17,209 bases of DNA, from NCBI GenBank assembly GCA_007122565.1, contig SKTJ01000106.1, positions 1 to 17,209 of the forward strand, written 5' to 3'. A program made the translations under genes and the position numbers. Positions 13,974-17,209 of this stretch are shown in pieces. The notes below the pieces were generated by a model that was given only the letters and a program-made list of their open reading frames with translations, did not search any database and was not told the origin of the DNA. This stretch comes from Syntrophomonadaceae bacterium (lineage in GTDB: Bacteria; Bacillota; Dethiobacteria; DTU022; UBA8154). Numbering within the stretch: the first letter of the stretch is position 1; each line of letters starts with the position of its first letter.

Positions 13974-15644
13974 TTGATAAAACGGCAGCAGCGCGCTTTT
14001 TCTCTTTGGCTGCTATTTACAATTATATTACTTATGTTTGCAGGCCGACTCGCTTTTGTGCAGCTTGTCCAGGGTAAGCAATTGGCCCGGGATGCTGTAA
14101 AGCAGCGTGCACAGACGGTTGTCCTAAATTATAACCGTGGTAATATCCTGGATCGCCATGGAGATTCATTATTGGGAGGCGGGGCAGACAAAGTACTCGC
14201 CGTCTTCCCCTCATTACTGGCCCGTAGTGACGCCGGCATCAGGGATGAAGTAATAGCAGTATTTCCCCAGGCCGGCGCTGCAAAGGGGCCCTTTATTGCG
14301 CTGGATAGCCTATCGCCGGCAGAGGCGGAGCATTTCCGGGACTACCGGGAAAATGGGCTTGTCGTTACAACCGCTTACCGTCGTTATGGCGAAGGCGCCC
14401 TAGCTACCCACCTCATCGGCCATGTGGGGCCTGACGACGGGGAGGGGAAGGCGGGCCTGGAAAAGTATTATAACAGTGAACTACAGGGGTATCCCCATAC
14501 CCTGGCCGCTGTAGTGGACGGGAAGCACAGGCTGGTAGAGGGCCTGGGTTTCCGTCTCTGGCAGGACGAGCAGCAAACGGCACCCGCCAATTTGCTCCTC
14601 ACCATTGACAGCCGCATTCAGCAACAGGTGGAGACGGTGATGGACGGGCAAATTATGCAGGGTGCCGTGGTTGTAATGGATCCCCAAAACGGCGAGATCC
14701 TGGCCATGGCCAGTCGTCCCAATTATTACCAGGTTAATCTACCCGAAATCCTCAATAACCGGGACGCATATACTTCCTATCTCCATGCTCAGCCATTCAT
14801 CAACCGGGCGGTTTTAAGCTATCCCCCCGCTTCCATTTTTAAAATTGTCACTGCAGCTGCCGCCTTTGAAGTGGGCGGCTATACTTTGTTTGATCGTTTT
14901 AACTGTCCGGGGTATATTCGTGTGGTTGACAGGATCTATCACTGTTCCCTCCATAAGGCCCATGGAGAACTGGATTTAAGTGATGCTTTTGCCCATTCGT
15001 GCAATACAGCCTTTATCCAGTTGGCCCTGGAGCTGGAAAAGGAAACGCTTTATGAGTACGCTTATAAAATGGGCCTGGGACAAAAAGCGGGACTGCCTCT
15101 GGGAAGCGAAGATGGTGACGGGGAGTCAGAGGGGCGTTTACCACTACCGGCAGAATTGCCGTTTGCGGGAGATTTGGCCATGATGGCCCTGGGACAGGGG
15201 TTGTTGGAAGCTACCCCCCTGCAGGTGGCTCGCCTTACTGCGGTTGTGGCCAATAGCGGTTATCTGGTGGAACCCCGCCTGGTACTGGGTCTCCAGGATA
15301 AAAGGGGGAAACTGTCCCCCTCAACTTTATTTACCCCTTCCCCCAAGCAGGTGATCAGCTCCCTCACTGCTTCCCGGTTGCGCTACCTGATGATGAATGT
15401 GGTAGATCAGGGGACGGGACAAAAGGCGCAAAGTGATCAAATTATCCTTGGCGGCAAGACAGGCACAGCGGAAACAGGTAAAGAAGATCCCCAGGGGAAC
15501 CCCCAGCTATATTCCTGGTTCAGCGGACTGCTCCCCCTGGAAGACACACGTGCCGTAATCACAGTTTTCATCGAGGAACCCCAGGGAAGCAGCGCCTCAG
15601 CAGTATTCAAAGATATTGCGGAAGCGATCCAGCCTTTTTTATAA
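13974..15644 (+). CDS. Class B penicillin-binding protein (PBP2/FtsI/SpoVD-like transpeptidase)
   Basis: A 556-residue peptidoglycan transpeptidase with a single N-terminal membrane helix (about 10-30) and an extracytoplasmic body. The PBP-dimer-type region starts at YNRGNILDRHG. The transpeptidase domain carries the catalytic SxxK (Ser287-Ile-Phe-Lys290), the SxN motif (Ser342-Cys-Asn344) and KTGT (495-498). All three are intact, so it should bind beta-lactams. It has no glycosyltransferase domain. I chose TTG 13974 because AAAAGGGG (13957-13965) is then 8 nt away; TTG 13968 is in frame but only 2 nt from it. It follows mltG, which suggests a role in elongation or sporulation wall synthesis; the exact type (PBP2, FtsI or SpoVD) is not resolved. 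A MITE-like repeat follows its stop by 35 nt. Confidence 0.93.
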   Translation: MIKRQQRAFSLWLLFTIILLMFAGRLAFVQLVQGKQLARDAVKQRAQTVVLNYNRGNILDRHGDSLLGGGADKVLAVFPSLLARSDAGIRDEVIAVFPQAGAAKGPFIALDSLSPAEAEHFRDYRENGLVVTTAYRRYGEGALATHLIGHVGPDDGEGKAGLEKYYNSELQGYPHTLAAVVDGKHRLVEGLGFRLWQDEQQTAPANLLLTIDSRIQQQVETVMDGQIMQGAVVVMDPQNGEILAMASRPNYYQVNLPEILNNRDAYTSYLHAQPFINRAVLSYPPASIFKIVTAAAAFEVGGYTLFDRFNCPGYIRVVDRIYHCSLHKAHGELDLSDAFAHSCNTAFIQLALELEKETLYEYAYKMGLGQKAGLPLGSEDGDGESEGRLPLPAELPFAGDLAMMALGQGLLEATPLQVARLTAVVANSGYLVEPRLVLGLQDKRGKLSPSTLFTPSPKQVISSLTASRLRYLMMNVVDQGTGQKAQSDQIILGGKTGTAETGKEDPQGNPQLYSWFSGLLPLEDTRAVITVFIEEPQGSSASAVFKDIAEAIQPFL

Positions 15645-15679
15645 AATGCAGCCAAAAGTCAAATGTGGTAGCCCCTTAT

Positions 15680-15771
15680 GTCATTGCGAGCCGCAGGCGC
15701 GGCAATCTGCGCCCTTCTTCTTTTTCAACCAGAACTCGCCGCGTCCATATCGTACCCCGCGATGCGATGAC
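15680..15771. repeat. MITE-like palindromic repeat, copy B (degenerate)
   Basis: It starts GTCATTGCGAGCCGCAGGCG and ends GATGCGATGAC, an inverted but imperfect terminal match. The first 30 bases differ at two positions from the reverse complement of the right end of copy A (6475-6560). Like copy A it sits shortly after a gene stop (35 nt after the PBP gene). It has no coding capacity and is probably a decayed non-autonomous element. Confidence 0.65.
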
Positions 15772-15829
15772 AGCAACGGGATTTTTCACATTTGACCTTC
15801 GACTTCCCCTCCTTTCCGCTTCACCTTTA

Positions 15830-15838
15830 TGATATAAT
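15830..15838 (+). promoter_or_regulatory. Extended -10 promoter candidate for apgM
   Basis: TGATATAAT combines a perfect TATAAT (15833-15838) with the upstream TG of an extended -10 element. No good -35 hexamer is present, which extended -10 promoters can tolerate. Transcription would begin near 15845 and leave a leader of about 168 nt before apgM. Confidence 0.45.
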
Positions 15839-15916
15839 CCCAAATAGAAACCACATGTTACAAGAAACAAAAAGCAACAAGGAAATAAGGAGCAAGAAAG
15901 GCAAAACCACAAATCC

Positions 15917-15938
15917 GGACGGGTGCAGAAACCCGCCC
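15917..15938 (+). other. Hairpin in the apgM leader
   Basis: GGACGGGT (15917-15924) pairs with ACCCGCCC (15931-15938), with one A-C mismatch, across the loop GCAGAA. No U-run follows, so it is not a terminator by itself. It could be part of a leader structure, but I do not recognise any riboswitch class. Confidence 0.35.
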
Positions 15939-16012
15939 TGCTGGAACGCTGGAATATCCCTGCTTGACATTTGACTTTCGATTATTTTCATAGAAAGGAG
16001 AACTAATCTATC

Positions 16013-17209
16013 ATGAAATATCTTGTTATCCTTGGTGACGGCATGCCCGATTATCCCTGCGCGGAATTGGGAGGAAAGACACCTCTTCAGTATGCACGTA
16101 CCCCACAAATGGACAGGCTTGCTCAAATGGGTGAATTTGGCATGGTTAAAAGTGTTCCTGATAATATGCCTCCGGGAAGTGATGTGGCCAATCTCTCCAT
16201 TATGGGTTACGACCCGGCTCGTTATTACACAGGCCGGGCGCCCATTGAGGCCGTGGCCATGGGAGTGGATCTGGCAGGGGATGATACAGCCTTTCGCTGC
16301 AACCTGGTAACCCTTTCGGCGGAAGAACCTTATGCCGCCAAAACAATGCTTGATTACAGCGCCGGCGAGATTGAAACGGAGGAGGCGCATGTGCTCATAG
16401 ATGAATTGGCAAAAAGGCTCGGTAACGGGATATTTCATTTTTATCCGGGCATCAGCTACCGCCATCTCATGGTTTGGCACAGTGGACCGCAAAATTTTGT
16501 TCAGACACCACCCCATGATATTTATGGTAAGGTCATCGGCGATTACCTGCCTGCAGGTGAGGATGGAGAAAAACTTCTTGGCTTAATGGAGGAAAGCTAT
16601 ACATTGTTACACCTGAGCCCGGTAAACCGTAAGCGGCTGGCCCGGGGAGCAAATGTGGCCAATTCCATCTGGTTGTGGGGCCAGGGAAGAAAACCGAGCC
16701 TTAATAGCTTTGTTGAAAAATACGGACTCAGTGGTGCTGTTATCTCCGCCGTGGACCTAATCAGGGGATTGGGCCTCTGTGCCGGGCTTGAGGCAGTGAT
16801 TCTGCCGGGAGCCACAGGGAATATACATACTGATTTCCGCGGAAAAGCAATAAAGGCCCTGGAGAAATTGCAGGAAGGCCTGGACTTTGTTTTTGTGCAC
16901 GTTGAAGCCCCCGATGAGGCGGGACACCAGGGTGACCTGGAAACAAAAATTAAAGCAATCGAGGAGATTGATGAAAAAGTGGTGGGGGAAGTGCTGCGCG
17001 GGCTTAATGATTTTCCCCAAAGCAGGCTGATGGTCCTCTCCGACCATCCCACCCCGCTTTCGCTCCGCACACACACATCAGAAGCGGTTCCTTATTGTAT
17101 TTACAAAGGTGAAACCGAAAAAACCAACCCTGGCGCTACCTTTTGCGAAGCCGTAGCTCAAAAAGGCCCCTATTTTCCCAGAGGCCATCTTTTAATGGAT
17201 GAATTCCTG
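16013..17209 (+). CDS. apgM: ApgM-type cofactor-independent phosphoglycerate mutase or related homoserine kinase-like protein (3' partial)
   Basis: The frame is open for 399 codons to the window end, so the stop lies just beyond; family members are about 400 residues. It belongs to the alkaline-phosphatase-like metalloenzymes. Motifs: LGDGMPDY (7-14, metal site), PPGSDVANLSIMGYDP (53-68, with the catalytic Ser region around Ser56), then a NRKRLARGANVAN segment, VHVEAPDEAGHQGD and LSDHPTPLSLRTHT. Two roles fit the family: interconversion of 3- and 2-phosphoglycerate, or the proposed homoserine kinase activity of a bacterial subfamily that often sits with threonine genes. No threonine gene is visible in this window, so this stays open. 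The ATG is preceded by AAAGGAG (15994-16000) at 12-nt spacing. It is separated from the upstream PBP operon by a long spacer and probably has its own promoter. Confidence 0.88.
   Translation, partial: MKYLVILGDGMPDYPCAELGGKTPLQYARTPQMDRLAQMGEFGMVKSVPDNMPPGSDVANLSIMGYDPARYYTGRAPIEAVAMGVDLAGDDTAFRCNLVTLSAEEPYAAKTMLDYSAGEIETEEAHVLIDELAKRLGNGIFHFYPGISYRHLMVWHSGPQNFVQTPPHDIYGKVIGDYLPAGEDGEKLLGLMEESYTLLHLSPVNRKRLARGANVANSIWLWGQGRKPSLNSFVEKYGLSGAVISAVDLIRGLGLCAGLEAVILPGATGNIHTDFRGKAIKALEKLQEGLDFVFVHVEAPDEAGHQGDLETKIKAIEEIDEKVVGEVLRGLNDFPQSRLMVLSDHPTPLSLRTHTSEAVPYCIYKGETEKTNPGATFCEAVAQKGPYFPRGHLLMDEFL

Larger units (their letters stand above)
15645..16012. other. Gene-poor spacer between the PBP gene and apgM
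   Basis: This 368-nt stretch holds no protein gene I can support. A 39-codon frame at 15855-15974 has no ribosome site and no recognisable family. The stretch contains the palindromic repeat at 15680-15771, bracketed by the inverted decamers GTCAAATGTG (15658-15667) and CACATTTGAC (15787-15796). A third TTTGAC-type segment lies at 15964-15985. An extended -10 element and a hairpin lie in the apgM leader. No T-rich intrinsic terminator was found for the upstream operon. Confidence 0.7.

Noticed and set aside
15855..15974. 39-codon frame with a CRNPPCW segment in the apgM leader
   Set aside because: No ribosome site and no known family; codons appear incidental.
15964..15992. TTGACA at 15964 as the apgM promoter
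   Set aside because: The hexamer 17 nt downstream (TTCATA) is poor, and the start site would fall inside the ribosome binding site; it is better seen as part of the TTTGAC-type repeat.
1..17209. CRISPR array, tRNA, rRNA or insertion-sequence transposase
   Set aside because: No regularly spaced identical repeats, tRNA cloverleaf, rRNA segment or transposase frame was recognised; the short period-7 and period-8 tracts are not CRISPR repeats.

Overview
The window looks like chromosomal DNA from a Clostridia-class Firmicute, plausibly one of the Desulfotomaculum/Moorella/Syntrophomonas-like lineages; the species cannot be named from sequence alone. Three things suggest this. There is a SCIFF peptide (scfA) with its radical SAM maturase (scfB), a pair typical of Clostridia. 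The order alaS - ireB/reoM - (aldo/keto reductase) - ruvX - DUF1292 - mltG matches the Bacillus/Clostridium alaS-yrzL-yrrK-yrzB-yrrL cluster. Several genes appear to start with TTG or GTG behind strong Shine-Dalgarno sequences.

Layout. (1) 1-1290: a half-size Gdt1/UPF0016 membrane protein on the minus strand, and a decayed cation diffusion facilitator (CDF) pseudogene on the plus strand. Both families include manganese or divalent-metal exporters. (2) 1300-3180: a good sigma-A promoter, scfA, a 240-nt gap with a possible attenuator, then scfB. Inverted copies of an octameric repeat bracket scfB. (3) 3234-6453: rarA and yigZ (1 nt apart), then mnmA. The cymR/iscS genes often found between rarA and mnmA are absent. 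(4) 6454-7923: a MITE-like palindromic repeat, a 77-residue zinc-ribbon protein and an AI-2E-family permease. (5) 7938-15644: a perfect-consensus promoter (TTGACA, 17 nt, TATAAT) drives alaS with a leader too short for a T-box. Downstream on the same strand are ireB/reoM, an aldo/keto reductase with two 4Fe-4S motifs, ruvX, a DUF1292 protein, mltG and a class B penicillin-binding protein. (6) 15645-17209: a gene-poor stretch with a second MITE-like repeat and a possible structured leader, then an ApgM-type phosphoglycerate mutase (or the proposed homoserine kinase subfamily) that runs off the window.

Functionally, the alaS-to-PBP block joins housekeeping translation with peptidoglycan synthesis control: IreB/ReoM is a substrate of PASTA kinases, MltG ends glycan strands, and the PBP cross-links. 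scfA/scfB make a thioether-bridged ranthipeptide of unknown role. Apart from the Gdt1-like gene, all genes are on the plus strand.

I see no clearly new multi-gene defence or mobile system. The less ordinary signals are the multiply broken CDF gene, three classes of dispersed intergenic repeats (one supplies the C-terminal codons of yigZ), the inverted repeats around scfB, and the iron-sulfur aldo/keto reductase inside the cell-wall/RuvX cluster.
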